Source: Candidatus Roseilinea sp. (GTDB lineage Bacteria > Chloroflexota > Anaerolineae > J036 > Brachytrichaceae). From it: DNA of 64,000 bases. A model generated the notes under the pieces. That model was not told the DNA's origin. It ran no database searches and worked only from the letters and a program-made list of their open reading frames with translations. Where the stretch lies: the NCBI GenBank assembly GCA_025055235.1, contig JANWYN010000070.1, forward strand, positions 55,591 to 119,590, given 5' to 3'. Positions 9,070 through 17,978 of this stretch are shown in pieces. The first letter of the stretch is position 1. Each line of letters begins with the position of its first letter. Made by a program: the position numbers and the translations under genes.

Positions 9070-9996
9070 ATGCAACTGACTCGAACTCAAACCGCGCGTG
9101 CCCACAGCCGGCGCTCACTCACCGATGTGCAGATTCAGGTGCTGTTTATCGCGCCGACCATCATCCTACTGGTGCTGTGGAACATCTTTCCGCTGTTCTA
9201 TAGCTTGTACCTGAGCTTCACCGAGTTCTCGGTGATCAAGCCCGACGTCCCGCCGGCTTGGATCGGACTGCAAAACTACAACAAACTGCTCAACGACCCG
9301 CGCATTTGGCAGTATTTCACGCTCACCGGCCGCTACGTTGTGATCACGGTTGCGCTGCAGGCGATCGTCGGCTTCGGCCTGGCGCTGTTCCTGCGCGAAC
9401 GCTTCAAGGGCAGCGGCCTGATCACCACGCTCATCCTGATCCCGATCATGATGTCGCCGGTCGTCATCGGCCTGTTCTGGAAGCTGATCTACAACCCGGC
9501 CTTCGGCATCTTCAACTACCTGATCGGCTACAGCGTGCCCAATTCCGGCCCGGACTGGCTGGGCGAGGCCAGCCGCGCCTTGTGGGCCATCATCATCGTG
9601 GATGTGTGGATGTGGAGCCCGTTCGTCATGCTATTGTGCCTATCCGGGCTGAAAGCGATTCCCGACTACCTGTACGAAGCAGCGGCGATAGACCGCGCCA
9701 GCCCGTGGTTCCAGTTCTGGCGCATCACGCTGCCGCAGGTTGCACCGTTGTTGCTGATCGCGATCCTGTTCCGCACCATCGAGGCATTCAAGACGTTCGA
9801 CCTGGTGATGGGCCTGACCGGCGGCGGGCCGGGCGATGCAACCGAGCTGATCGCCGTGTACCTATATCGCGCCGCCTTCACGCGCTTCACCACCGGCGAG
9901 TCCAGCGCGTTGGCCTACATTATCTTGGTCATCGTCATCGCCGTCAGCAACCTGTATGTTCGCTCGTTGAACCGCATTCGAGGAGAAAATCATTAA
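9070..9996 (+). CDS. ABC sugar transporter permease (MalF/UgpA type)
   Basis: Inner-membrane permease of 308 residues with about six transmembrane helices. The first is FIAPTIILLVLWNIFPLFYSLYLSF. The EAA loop that docks to the ATPase is visible as YEAAAIDRASPWFQFWRITLP. The last codons (RGENH) run to the edge of an AATCATN repeat array that fills the spacer to the next permease. It pairs with the permease at 10040. Confidence 0.92.
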   Translation: MQLTRTQTARAHSRRSLTDVQIQVLFIAPTIILLVLWNIFPLFYSLYLSFTEFSVIKPDVPPAWIGLQNYNKLLNDPRIWQYFTLTGRYVVITVALQAIVGFGLALFLRERFKGSGLITTLILIPIMMSPVVIGLFWKLIYNPAFGIFNYLIGYSVPNSGPDWLGEASRALWAIIIVDVWMWSPFVMLLCLSGLKAIPDYLYEAAAIDRASPWFQFWRITLPQVAPLLLIAILFRTIEAFKTFDLVMGLTGGGPGDATELIAVYLYRAAFTRFTTGESSALAYIILVIVIAVSNLYVRSLNRIRGENH

Positions 9997-10032
9997 TCAT
10001 CAATCATGAATCATGATTAATGATTGATGATT
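9995..10032. repeat. Heptamer array, palindromic (AATCATC/AATCATG units)
   Basis: A 38-bp near-perfect palindrome made of 7-bp units AATCATC and AATCATG followed by their reverse complements, centred on AATCATGATT. It occupies almost the whole spacer between the two permease genes. The same unit family recurs at 12180, 16900 and 44923. Confidence 0.9.
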
Positions 10033-10039
10033 CAAGCCT

Positions 10040-11026
10040 ATGGCCGTTTCGACAACCAGCGCTCCGATCACTTACGCCACCCGCGTGGACAAGGTAGGCG
10101 TGCGCTATCAGATCGCCCGCGCGCTGCGCATCGCCGTCGTCGTGCTCTACGCGGTGATCAGCCTAATCCCGGTGTTTTGGATGGTGACCGCGGCCTTTAA
10201 GTCGCGCCCCGATGTAGTCGCTATTCCACCGAAGGTGTTTTTCGAGCCGACGATAGAAGGCTTCATCAGCCTGCTGACCAAGCGCGTGCTGCTGCCGCCG
10301 GGCATGATGGAGGAGTACAAGCAGCGCACCGATCTCAACTTCGCCGAGCGCATCATGGCCGAGCGCGGCCAGCGCATCACCGGGCCGAGTCAATACGGCC
10401 AGCGCCTGCTGAACTCGGTCATCGTCGCCAGTGCCTCAACGGTGCTCTCGGTGTTGCTCGGCGTGCTGGCGGCGTATGCCTTCAGCCGCTTCAACGTGCC
10501 GGGCAAGGGCGACTTGCTCTTCTTCATTCTCAGCACGCGCATGCTGCCGCCGGTGGTCGTCACCATCCCCATCTTCTTGATGTATCAGCAACTCCGGCTC
10601 TACGATACGCACCTGGGCCTGATCCTGCTCTACACGGTGTTCAACCTATCGTTTGCAGTGTGGTTGCTCAAGGGCTTCATTGACGAGATCCCGCGTGAAT
10701 ACGAGGAAGCGGCGCTGGTGGACGGCTACAGCCGGCTGCAAGCCTTCCGCAAAGTGGTGTTGCCGCAGGCGATCACCGGCATCGCCGCTACCTTCGTGTT
10801 TTGCTTAATCTTCGCCTGGAACGAGTATGCCTTCGCGCTCATGCTGACCAGCGAGCGCGCGCGCACCGCGCCGCCCAGCATCCCGACCGTGCTCGGCACC
10901 GGCGGCATCGAGTGGTCGGCCATCGCAGCCGGCACGCTCGGCTTCCTGATCCCGGTCATCATCGTGACGTTCGCCCTGCGCGATTACCTGTTGCGCGGCG
11001 TGACGTTTGGCGCGTTGCGTAAGTAA
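10040..11026 (+). CDS. ABC sugar transporter permease (MalG/UgpE type)
   Basis: Second permease, 328 residues. It has the first helix near residues 30-55, a long periplasmic loop (about residues 65-125, longer than in most MalG proteins), and the EAA motif as YEEAALVDGYSRLQAFRKVVLPQ. It ends GVTFGALRK. The start ATG directly follows a repeat array and has no Shine-Dalgarno sequence, so translation probably depends on coupling or the array context. It forms the membrane channel with the permease at 9070. Confidence 0.92.
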   Translation: MAVSTTSAPITYATRVDKVGVRYQIARALRIAVVVLYAVISLIPVFWMVTAAFKSRPDVVAIPPKVFFEPTIEGFISLLTKRVLLPPGMMEEYKQRTDLNFAERIMAERGQRITGPSQYGQRLLNSVIVASASTVLSVLLGVLAAYAFSRFNVPGKGDLLFFILSTRMLPPVVVTIPIFLMYQQLRLYDTHLGLILLYTVFNLSFAVWLLKGFIDEIPREYEEAALVDGYSRLQAFRKVVLPQAITGIAATFVFCLIFAWNEYAFALMLTSERARTAPPSIPTVLGTGGIEWSAIAAGTLGFLIPVIIVTFALRDYLLRGVTFGALRK

Positions 11027-11103
11027 CCAGGGATCAGGGGTCAGGTTTTAGGGACAGAGCAGCGCCTGAAACCTGATCCCTGACCCCTAGTCCCTGATCC
11101 CTG
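11027..11103. repeat. Heptamer array with inverted halves (GGATCAG/CTGATCC units)
   Basis: Units GGATCAG, GGGTCAG and variants occupy 11030-11055. Their reverse complements CTGATCC, CTGACCC occupy 11073-11101. The two halves could form a long imperfect hairpin between permease and ATPase genes. A related GGGTCAG array occurs inside the E2 gene at 51899. Confidence 0.85.
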
Positions 11104-11106
11104 GAC

Positions 11107-12201
11107 ATGGCGGATATCGAACTCCAACAAGTCGAGAAGCGGTTCGGCGAGCAATACGCCGTGCGGCCGCTCGACCTGTTCATCAAGAACGGCGAATTCG
11201 TGGCGCTGCTCGGCCCGTCGGGCTGCGGCAAGACCACGACACTGCGCATGATCGCCGGCCTGGAGACGGTGAGCGGCGGCAAAATCATCCTCAATGGCCA
11301 GGACGTGACCTGGTTGAAGCCGAGCCAGCGCGACGTGGCCATGGTCTTCCAATTCTTCGCGCTCTATCCGCACTTGACCGCCTGGGAGAACATTGCCTTC
11401 CCATTGCAGGCCGAGGGCGAGAGCAAGGAGAACATCAAGCGGCGCGTGAAAGAGGTGGCCGAGCTGCTGCGGATCGAGCCGCTGCTCAAGTCGCGGCCCG
11501 GCGCGCTCAGCAGCGGCGACCAGCAACGCATCGCGCTGGCTCGTGCACTGGTGCGCCGGCCCTCATGCTTCTTGATGGACGAGCCGCTCGGCGCGCTCGA
11601 CGCCGACTTCCGCGAAACGATGCGTTCGGAAATCAAGCGCCTGCACATCCTGCAAAACGCGACCACGGTCTACGTCACGCACGACCAGATCGAGGCGATG
11701 GCGATGGCCGACCGCATCGTGGTGATGAGCCAGGGCGTGGTGCAGCAGGTCGGCACGCCGGCCGAGGTGTATCACGCGCCGAGCAACCTGTTCGTCGCGC
11801 AGTTCATCGGCAGCCCAGGCATGAACTTGGTGAGGGGTAACTGGGCCGATGGCGTCGTGACGCTGCCCGGCGACAATCGCTATACGCCGCCCGCGGGCTG
11901 GCCGGAAGCGCTCAATCGCGGGTTGTCCGGCAGCGGCGTAATCGTCGGCTTCCGGCCGGAAGCGGTGAACATCCATCCGAATGGCCAACTGGCAGCCGGC
12001 GTGTATTCGGTAGACCTGCATGGCTCATACACTATGCTGGTGCTAGAGATGGGCGACGACCATTCGATCCACGCGCGCGTCAGTCGCGATGCGCACTTCA
12101 CCGTGGGCGAGACGGTGCGTTTCGACCTGACCCCCTCTATGGTGCGCTTCTTCGATCCGAAGAGTGAGAAGGCAATTCCAATCATCAATCATGAATCATG
12201 A
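11107..12201 (+). CDS. ABC transporter ATPase (UgpC/MalK family), first of two
   Basis: Nucleotide-binding subunit of 364 residues. Walker A is GPSGCGKTT, the signature is LSSGDQQRIALARAL and Walker B is CFLMDEPLGALDAD, with H-loop VTHDQIEAM. A C-terminal TOBE/OB regulatory domain follows (about residues 235-355). The signature LSSGD departs from the usual LSGGQ, so this half may be weakened in ATP hydrolysis within a heterodimer with the next gene. The last residues (INHES) are encoded by an AATCATN repeat array that also supplies the stop codon. No Shine-Dalgarno sequence precedes the ATG. Confidence 0.92.
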   Translation: MADIELQQVEKRFGEQYAVRPLDLFIKNGEFVALLGPSGCGKTTTLRMIAGLETVSGGKIILNGQDVTWLKPSQRDVAMVFQFFALYPHLTAWENIAFPLQAEGESKENIKRRVKEVAELLRIEPLLKSRPGALSSGDQQRIALARALVRRPSCFLMDEPLGALDADFRETMRSEIKRLHILQNATTVYVTHDQIEAMAMADRIVVMSQGVVQQVGTPAEVYHAPSNLFVAQFIGSPGMNLVRGNWADGVVTLPGDNRYTPPAGWPEALNRGLSGSGVIVGFRPEAVNIHPNGQLAAGVYSVDLHGSYTMLVLEMGDDHSIHARVSRDAHFTVGETVRFDLTPSMVRFFDPKSEKAIPIINHES

Positions 12202-12224
12202 TTGATGATTGATGATTCATGATT
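12180..12224. repeat. Heptamer array overlapping the ATPase 3' end
   Basis: AATCATC/AATCATG units followed by GATTGAT-type reverse complements. The first 22 bases lie inside the upstream ATPase reading frame and encode its tail and stop codon. Confidence 0.85.
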
Positions 12225-12237
12225 CTCGAGACCAACC

Positions 12238-13305
12238 GTGGCAACAGTTGAGCTAAGCCATATCACCAAGAAGTTTGGTTCGGTCGTTGCGCTGAACGAC
12301 GTGAGCTTCACCGTGAAGGACGGTGAGTTCTTCGTGCTGCTCGGCCAGACCGGCGCGGGCAAAACCACCACCCTGCGCGTGATCGCCGGCTTGGAGAAGC
12401 AAGACGCCGGCGACGTGTTCTTCGACGGCGCGCCGGTGAACGATGCGACGCCGGCCGAGCGCGATACGGCCTTCGTCTTCCAGTATTACTCGCTCTACCC
12501 GACCATGTCGGTGTACGACAATCTGGCCTTCCCGCTGCGCGCGCCGGGCCGCAACCTGAGCGAGGCGGAGATCAGACAGCGCGTGCATGAAGCCGCCGAG
12601 CGCGTGCGCATCACCCACCTGCTGCAGCGCTCCACGCGCAACCTGTCGGGCGGCGAGATGCAGCGCGTGGCGCTGGGCCGCGCTCTGGTGCGCCGGCCCA
12701 GGATCTTCCTGATGGACGAGCCGCTGTCCAACCTCGACGCCAAGTTGCGCGAGGCGTTGCGCATCGAGCTGAACCGGCTGCAGCGCGAGGCGCATAGCAC
12801 TACCCTGTTCGTCACGCACGACCAGATCGAGGCGATGACCCTGGCTGACCGCGTCGGTGTGTTGCGCGAGGGCGTGCTGGTGCAAGTGGGCACGCCGCGC
12901 GAGATCTACGACTTCCCCGCCACGACGTTCGTGGCCAAGTTGGTCGGTGTGCCACGCATCAACCTGTATGAAGCGGCACGCGCCGATGGGATGATCCGCG
13001 TGCCTGAGAGCACGATTCAACTGCCGGCGCCGGCGCACGCCGGGCTGCCCGAATCGTTCACGCTCGGCTTCCGGCCCGAAGACGTGCAGATCACCCCCAA
13101 CGGTGACCTGAGCGGGCAGATCACGCTGCTCGAGCCGCTCGGCGTGGAGACCATCGTGCACATTCGGTCGGGCCGGCAAAGCTTGCTCAGCACCGTGAGC
13201 GGCATCGCTGACTTCAGCATCGGCAGCGAGGTGCGCTATCGCATCGTGTGCGAACGGCTGCACTTCTTCGACTGCAAAACCGGCCGCCGCCTATCGCTCA
13301 ACTGA
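12238..13305 (+). CDS. ABC transporter ATPase (UgpC/MalK family), second of two
   Basis: 355 residues from a GTG start without a recognisable Shine-Dalgarno sequence. It has Walker A GQTGAGKTT, signature LSGGEMQRVALGRAL, Walker B IFLMDEPLSNLDAK, H-loop VTHDQIEAMTLAD, and a TOBE-like C-terminal domain with GFRPEDVQITP. Two different ATPase genes next to each other indicate a heterodimeric motor, known from glycerol importers GlpS/GlpT. The complete consensus here suggests this subunit carries the fully active site. Confidence 0.92.
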   Translation: MATVELSHITKKFGSVVALNDVSFTVKDGEFFVLLGQTGAGKTTTLRVIAGLEKQDAGDVFFDGAPVNDATPAERDTAFVFQYYSLYPTMSVYDNLAFPLRAPGRNLSEAEIRQRVHEAAERVRITHLLQRSTRNLSGGEMQRVALGRALVRRPRIFLMDEPLSNLDAKLREALRIELNRLQREAHSTTLFVTHDQIEAMTLADRVGVLREGVLVQVGTPREIYDFPATTFVAKLVGVPRINLYEAARADGMIRVPESTIQLPAPAHAGLPESFTLGFRPEDVQITPNGDLSGQITLLEPLGVETIVHIRSGRQSLLSTVSGIADFSIGSEVRYRIVCERLHFFDCKTGRRLSLN

Positions 13306-13314
13306 GGCGTTCCC

Positions 13315-13629
13315 ATGAATCCCACGCTGCAATTTCTCATCTTCATCGTCGGCTTCTTCATCATCCTCGGCCTGTTCATCCGGCTGGTCCAAATCGCCGA
13401 GAAGCGGTTGGGCGGGCAAGTGCCCGAGCAGCGCTACAGCCTGATCATGAGCGTCATCATCGCCGGTATGGTGGCCGGCATCGTGATGATGTTCCAGCCG
13501 GTCGTGCTCGCCCTGCTGGAGCCGGGCTTTTTGCTGCTGGTCGTCTCCACGCTCGCGTTCATCCTGTGGAGCCACGTCTGGCCGAAGCCGGCGCCCCAGC
13601 CGCACAGCGACGAAGCGGCAGAACTGTGA
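13315..13629 (+). CDS. Small three-helix membrane protein of the ABC operon
   Basis: 104 residues with three predicted membrane helices at about 6-27, 43-66 and 66-87 and a short Pro/Ala-rich tail. I recognise no domain. Its size and place after two ATPase genes recall the small membrane protein GlpU of rhizobial glycerol transporter operons. Sequence similarity cannot be claimed from reading alone. It starts 9 bases after the ATPase stop. Confidence 0.7.
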   Translation: MNPTLQFLIFIVGFFIILGLFIRLVQIAEKRLGGQVPEQRYSLIMSVIIAGMVAGIVMMFQPVVLALLEPGFLLLVVSTLAFILWSHVWPKPAPQPHSDEAAEL

Positions 13630-13663
13630 GATTTCACGGCGGCAGACGAAAGCGCCTGAGGTC

Positions 13664-14428
13664 GTGTTTCTCTTCGGCACGAACTTGAAGATGCACCAGA
13701 CGCCGCAGCAGACGCGGGAGTTCGTGCACGCATTGCGCGACCGCGCGGCACGTATGCCACGCATCGCGTGTGCGACGTTGTGGGTGACCCCGCCGTTCAC
13801 GTCCATCGCTGCGGCAGCCGAGGCTGCGCAAGGGTCGGGCATCCGCATCGGCGCGCAGAACATGCACTGGGCGGACGAGGGGGCGTTTACCGGCGAGATT
13901 TCGCCGCTCATGCTCAAGGCGTGTGGCGCGCAGTTCGTTCTGCTCGGCCACGCCGAGCGCCGCACGCTGTTCGGCGAGACCGATGAGGCGTTGAACAAAA
14001 AGGTGCTGGCCGCCGCGCGGCACGGCTTGGGCGTGATGTTGTGCGTGGGCGAGCCGATCGCCATCAAAGCCGCTGGCGCAGGTGAGGAGTATGTAGCGCA
14101 GCAACTGAAGCTGGCGTTGCGCGGCCTGCAAGCTCCCTGTGACCTGCAGGTGCTCTACGAGCCGTTGTGGTCAGTCGGCGAAGGTGGTGTGGCGGCCGAT
14201 CCGGACTATGTGGGCGCAGCGTTCGATAACATCCGGCGAGTGCTGCGCGGATTGTTCGGCGCGGCGGGCGAGCACGTCCCCATTCTCTACGGCGGCAGCG
14301 TGGACGCGACGAATTGCGCTCGATATGTGCGCTTGCCGAATGCGGGCGGCATGGGCGTCGGGCGCGCCGGCTGGAACGTGGAGAGTTTTGTCGCCGTGCT
14401 GGCCAACGCGCTGGCAGCGCTGGATTGA
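13664..14428 (+). CDS. Triosephosphate-isomerase family enzyme, possibly tetrulose-phosphate isomerase
   Basis: TIM-barrel isomerase of 254 residues from GTG 13664 (FLFGTNLKM). The TpiA catalytic set is present: Asn7/Lys9, His96 in LLGHAERR, Glu166 in LYEPLWSVGEG and the phosphate loop YGGSVD. The active-site loop differs from the housekeeping consensus (YEPVWAIGTG). Because it sits with RpiB, DhaK and DhaL, it may act on L-erythrulose-1-phosphate like LerI/EryH of tetritol pathways rather than on triose phosphates. A second, canonical tpiA elsewhere would support this. Confidence 0.85.
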   Translation: MFLFGTNLKMHQTPQQTREFVHALRDRAARMPRIACATLWVTPPFTSIAAAAEAAQGSGIRIGAQNMHWADEGAFTGEISPLMLKACGAQFVLLGHAERRTLFGETDEALNKKVLAAARHGLGVMLCVGEPIAIKAAGAGEEYVAQQLKLALRGLQAPCDLQVLYEPLWSVGEGGVAADPDYVGAAFDNIRRVLRGLFGAAGEHVPILYGGSVDATNCARYVRLPNAGGMGVGRAGWNVESFVAVLANALAALD

Positions 14429-14431
14429 GCG

Positions 14432-16408
14432 ATGCAAAACCTCTGGAACGACGCAGAAGCAGCAACCTTCGTTGGTGACCTGGCCCAGCGGGTCTATACA
14501 TCGCGCTTGCTGGGGCGCGAGCCGGCGCTGGTGTTGCACGGTGGCGGCAATACCTCGGTGAAGACGCGCGAGTGCAATGTCTTCGGCGAGGAAGAAGACA
14601 TCCTCTACGTCAAGGGCAGCGGCTGGGACTTGGCAACGATTGAAGCGCCGGGCTTCACGCCGCTGCGCCTGCAGCCGACGGCGCGGCTGGCCGCGCTGCC
14701 GCACCTCGCCGACACCGAGATGATGCGCTTGTTGCGCAGCTATTCCGTCGTCCCCGATGCGCCGGCGCCGTCGGTCGAAGCAGTCCTGCATGCGATCCTG
14801 CCCTATAAGTTCGTGGATCACACCCACGCCGACGCGCTGCTCGCCATCACCAACACGCCCGACGGCGAGCGACGCGTGCGCGAGGCGTATGGCGATGCTG
14901 TGCTGATCGTCCCCTACGTCATGCCGGGCTTCACGCTGGCCAAGACGTGCGCCGAGCGGTTCGCGGCGTGCGCGAACAAAGCCGACCTCGTTGGCATCGT
15001 GCTGATGCACCACGGGCTGGTCACCTTTGGCGATACTGCACAGCAAGCCTACGCACGCATGATCGCGTTAGTGACGCAAGCGGAAGAGTACATCGCGCAG
15101 CACGGCGCATGGCGCATCACCTTCCCGCCGACGCAGCGAAATGACCGGCCAGTGCGCGTCGAACTGGCCGAGCTCCGTCGCGCCGTGTCCGAGGCCGCCG
15201 GCGCACCGATGATCCTGACCGCACACGACGATGACAAATCGTTGGGCTTCGCGCGCCGGCCCGACGTGGCATCTATCGCGCGGCGCGGGCCGGTCACGCC
15301 CGATCACATCATCCGCACCAAGCGCCTGCCGCTGATCGGCCGCGACGTGGCGGCGTATCGCGCCGAGTACGAGGCCTACTTTGCTCGCCACAGCGCGGCG
15401 TCGCCCCAGCCGCTCGCCATGCTCGACCCGGCGCCGCGCGTGATCCTCGACCCGGAACTGGGCATGGTCACGACCGGGCGCAGCGTGAGGGACGCGACCA
15501 TTGCCGCCGAGGTCTATGCCCAGACGATAGACGTGATCCTGCGCGCGGAGTCGCTGGGCGGATGGCGCGCGCTGCCGGAAGCAGAGCTGTTCCGCGTGGA
15601 GTACTGGGATCTGGAGCAGGCCAAGCTCAAGCGCATGCCTGCGCCGCAGATGTTCACCGGCGAAGTGGCGCTGGTGACCGGCGCGGCCTCCGGCATCGGC
15701 AAGGCCTGTGCGCAGGCGCTGCTGAAGCGCGGTGCGGCCGTGGTGGGCCTCGACATCGCTCCGGCCATTGAGCGCCTCTTTCCGCAGCCGGAGTTTTTGG
15801 GGATCGTTGCCGACGTGAGCGATGAGTCAGCGCTGCGCGATGCGCTGGAACGAACGGCGCGGCGCTACGGCGGGCTGGACATGCTGGTGCTCAATGCCGG
15901 CATCTTCCCGGCCAGCCAGCGCATCGCCGCGCTGGAGACGCCAACCTGGGCGCGCACATTGCGCATCAACCTGGACGCCAACGCGATGCTGATGCGCGAG
16001 GCGCATCCGTTGCTCAAGCTTGCGCCGCGCGGTGGGCGCGTAGTGGTCATCGGCTCGAAGAACGTGCCGGCGCCGGGGCCGGGCGCAGCCGCCTATTCGG
16101 CATCCAAGGCAGCGCTGACGCAGCTCGCGCGCGTGGCAGCGCTGGAGTGGGGCAACGACGGCATCCGCGTGAACATCGTCCACCCGAATGCCGTGTTCGA
16201 CACCGGCATCTGGACGGACGAGGTGCTGGCGGCGCGCGCGCAGAGCTACGGGATGACGGTCGAGCAGTATAAGCGCAACAACGTGCTGGGCGTGGAGGTG
16301 ACCAGCCGCGACGTCGCGGAGTTGGTCGCCGAGCTGTGCGGCCCGGTCTTCGCCAAGACGACCGGCGCACAGATCCCGATTGACGGCGGCAATGAGCGGG
16401 TGATCTGA
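14432..16408 (+). CDS. Class II aldolase / short-chain dehydrogenase fusion (paralog 1)
   Basis: Bifunctional 658-residue enzyme. Residues 1-400 form a class II aldolase: GGGNTSVKT phosphate loop, zinc ligands in VDHTHADA and a third His in MHHGLVTFG. Residues about 405-658 form an SDR: TGAASGIG cofactor loop, NAG, and catalytic YSASK. This architecture is known for rhamnulose-1-phosphate aldolase/lactaldehyde dehydrogenase. The chain is shorter than paralog 2 at 24444 (693 residues) and diverged, so the substrate may be another ketose phosphate of the polyol route. It is one operon with the TIM-like gene (4-base spacing) and RpiB. Confidence 0.88.
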   Translation: MQNLWNDAEAATFVGDLAQRVYTSRLLGREPALVLHGGGNTSVKTRECNVFGEEEDILYVKGSGWDLATIEAPGFTPLRLQPTARLAALPHLADTEMMRLLRSYSVVPDAPAPSVEAVLHAILPYKFVDHTHADALLAITNTPDGERRVREAYGDAVLIVPYVMPGFTLAKTCAERFAACANKADLVGIVLMHHGLVTFGDTAQQAYARMIALVTQAEEYIAQHGAWRITFPPTQRNDRPVRVELAELRRAVSEAAGAPMILTAHDDDKSLGFARRPDVASIARRGPVTPDHIIRTKRLPLIGRDVAAYRAEYEAYFARHSAASPQPLAMLDPAPRVILDPELGMVTTGRSVRDATIAAEVYAQTIDVILRAESLGGWRALPEAELFRVEYWDLEQAKLKRMPAPQMFTGEVALVTGAASGIGKACAQALLKRGAAVVGLDIAPAIERLFPQPEFLGIVADVSDESALRDALERTARRYGGLDMLVLNAGIFPASQRIAALETPTWARTLRINLDANAMLMREAHPLLKLAPRGGRVVVIGSKNVPAPGPGAAAYSASKAALTQLARVAALEWGNDGIRVNIVHPNAVFDTGIWTDEVLAARAQSYGMTVEQYKRNNVLGVEVTSRDVAELVAELCGPVFAKTTGAQIPIDGGNERVI

Positions 16409-16435
16409 CCCGCAGGTGATTTGGGAGGAGTGACG

Positions 16436-16900
16436 ATGAATGAACGAGCGAAAGCCAGAGTGGCCATCGGCGCAGACGACGCCGGCTACACGTTGAAGGA
16501 GATCATCAAGAAGCATCTCGAAGCACAAGGTGTCGAGGTCACGGATTATGGCCCCAGCACGCCCGATCCGGTGGACTACCCCGACGTGGCCGTCGTGCTG
16601 GCCAGGGACATTGCAGCGCACAAGTTCGAGCGCGGCATCTTGATCTGCGGCACCGGCATCGGCATGGCGATCACGGCGAACAAAGTGCCGGGCGTGTATG
16701 CCGCGCAAGCGCACGACACTTACTCTGCCGAGCGCGCGCGCAAGAGCAACAACGCGCAAATCATCACGATGGGCGCGCGCGTGATCGGCCCCGAACTCGC
16801 CAAGCAGATCGTGGACGTGTGGATGGCCAGCGAGTTCCAGGGCGGCGCCAGCGCGCGCAAGGTCGAGAAGATTGCAAAGATCGAAGAGCAGATGAAATGA
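16436..16900 (+). CDS. rpiB: Ribose-5-phosphate isomerase B family (RpiB/LacAB)
   Basis: 154 residues from ATG 16436, with GGGAGGAG ending 5 bases upstream. Family residues visible are GADDAGYTLK (phosphate site Asp pair), the catalytic Cys in CGTGIGMAI, HD in AQAHDTYSAERAR, and KSNNAQIITMGARVIG. It interconverts aldose and ketose phosphates. Alongside the TIM-like isomerase and DhaK/DhaL it could convert D-erythrulose-4-phosphate to D-erythrose-4-phosphate (the EryI/DerI role). Plain ribose/ribulose isomerisation is the alternative. Confidence 0.9.
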   Translation: MNERAKARVAIGADDAGYTLKEIIKKHLEAQGVEVTDYGPSTPDPVDYPDVAVVLARDIAAHKFERGILICGTGIGMAITANKVPGVYAAQAHDTYSAERARKSNNAQIITMGARVIGPELAKQIVDVWMASEFQGGASARKVEKIAKIEEQMK

Positions 16901-16988
16901 CTGATGATTGATGATTCATGATTCGATCTCCTAATCATGAATCATCAATCATCAACTATCAATCATTAATCATCAATCATCAATCATG
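16900..16988. repeat. AATCATN heptamer array reaching the dhaK start codon
   Basis: TGATGAT-type units are followed by many AATCATC/AATCATG/AATCATT units. The last unit AATCATG supplies the ATG start codon of dhaK at 16986. No Shine-Dalgarno sequence is present. The inverted halves can pair. Confidence 0.88.
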
Positions 16989-17978
16989 AAAAAGCTCATC
17001 AACGACCCCTTCGACTTCGTCGAGGAGATGCTGGAAGGGTTCTGCGCCGCGCACGACGACCTGATCAAGCGAGTGGGTCGGCGCGCCATCGCCCGCGTTG
17101 ATGCGCCGATCCCCGGCAAGGTCGGCGTGGTGGTGGGCGGCGGCTCCGGCCATCTCCCGCTCTACACGGCGTTCGTCGGCAAGGGCGGCGCGGACGCTGC
17201 GCCTGCCGGCAACATCTTCGCTTCGCCCCCCGCCAAGCCCATCCTCGAAGCGACGCGTGCGGCGAACGGCGGCGCCGGCGTGGTGTATTTCTACGGCAAC
17301 TACGCCGGCGACGTGCTGAACTTCGACCGCGCGGCAGCGATGGCCGAAGCCGAAGGCATCCGCGTTGCTACTGTGCTGGGCACGGACGACGTGGCCTCCG
17401 CGCCGCCGGGCGAAGCCCATCACCGCCGCGGCATCGCCGGCGCGTTCCTCGTCGTCAAGGCCTTGTGCGCCAAGGCCGAGACGATGGCCGATTTCGATGC
17501 TGTCGTCGCTACGGCCCGCAAGGCCAACGCCAACACCCGCACGATGGGCGTGGCGCTCACCGCGTGCACGGTGCCGGCCAACGGCAAACCCACCTTCTCC
17601 ATCGGCGATGACGAGATGGAGGTCGGCCTCGGCGTGCACGGCGAGCCGGGCGTGCGCCGTGCCAAGCTCGCGCCTGTAGATGCCATCGTGGATGAGTTGG
17701 TCGAGACCATCCTGGCCGACCTGGACTTCACCGGCAGCGACGTGGCGGTGCTGGTCAACGGCCTGGGCGCGACGCCGTACGAAGAACTCTATGTGATGTA
17801 TCGGCGGGTGAAGCAGATCCTCGACGCGCGGCGGATCACCATTCGCCGCAAGTATGTTGGCGAATATGCGACGTCGTTGGAGATGGCCGGCGCGTCGGTG
17901 TCACTCATGCGGCTCGACGCGGAGCTGCACGATCTGCTGGCCATGCCCATGCACACGCCGATGATTAGACAGTTTTGA
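16986..17978 (+). CDS. dhaK: Dihydroxyacetone-kinase family subunit K (ketose-binding)
   Basis: 330 residues, the K1-domain subunit that binds the ketose covalently through a histidine. The conserved VGLGVHGEPGVRR segment contains that His, and GGGSGHLPLYTAFVGKG is the substrate loop. Most dihydroxyacetone kinases have GGSGHEP here. The Leu after GH is a visible change near the substrate site and may mark a sugar other than dihydroxyacetone, such as L-erythrulose. It works with DhaL encoded 142 bp downstream. No PTS DhaM is nearby, so the system is probably ATP-dependent. Confidence 0.9.
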   Translation: MKKLINDPFDFVEEMLEGFCAAHDDLIKRVGRRAIARVDAPIPGKVGVVVGGGSGHLPLYTAFVGKGGADAAPAGNIFASPPAKPILEATRAANGGAGVVYFYGNYAGDVLNFDRAAAMAEAEGIRVATVLGTDDVASAPPGEAHHRRGIAGAFLVVKALCAKAETMADFDAVVATARKANANTRTMGVALTACTVPANGKPTFSIGDDEMEVGLGVHGEPGVRRAKLAPVDAIVDELVETILADLDFTGSDVAVLVNGLGATPYEELYVMYRRVKQILDARRITIRRKYVGEYATSLEMAGASVSLMRLDAELHDLLAMPMHTPMIRQF

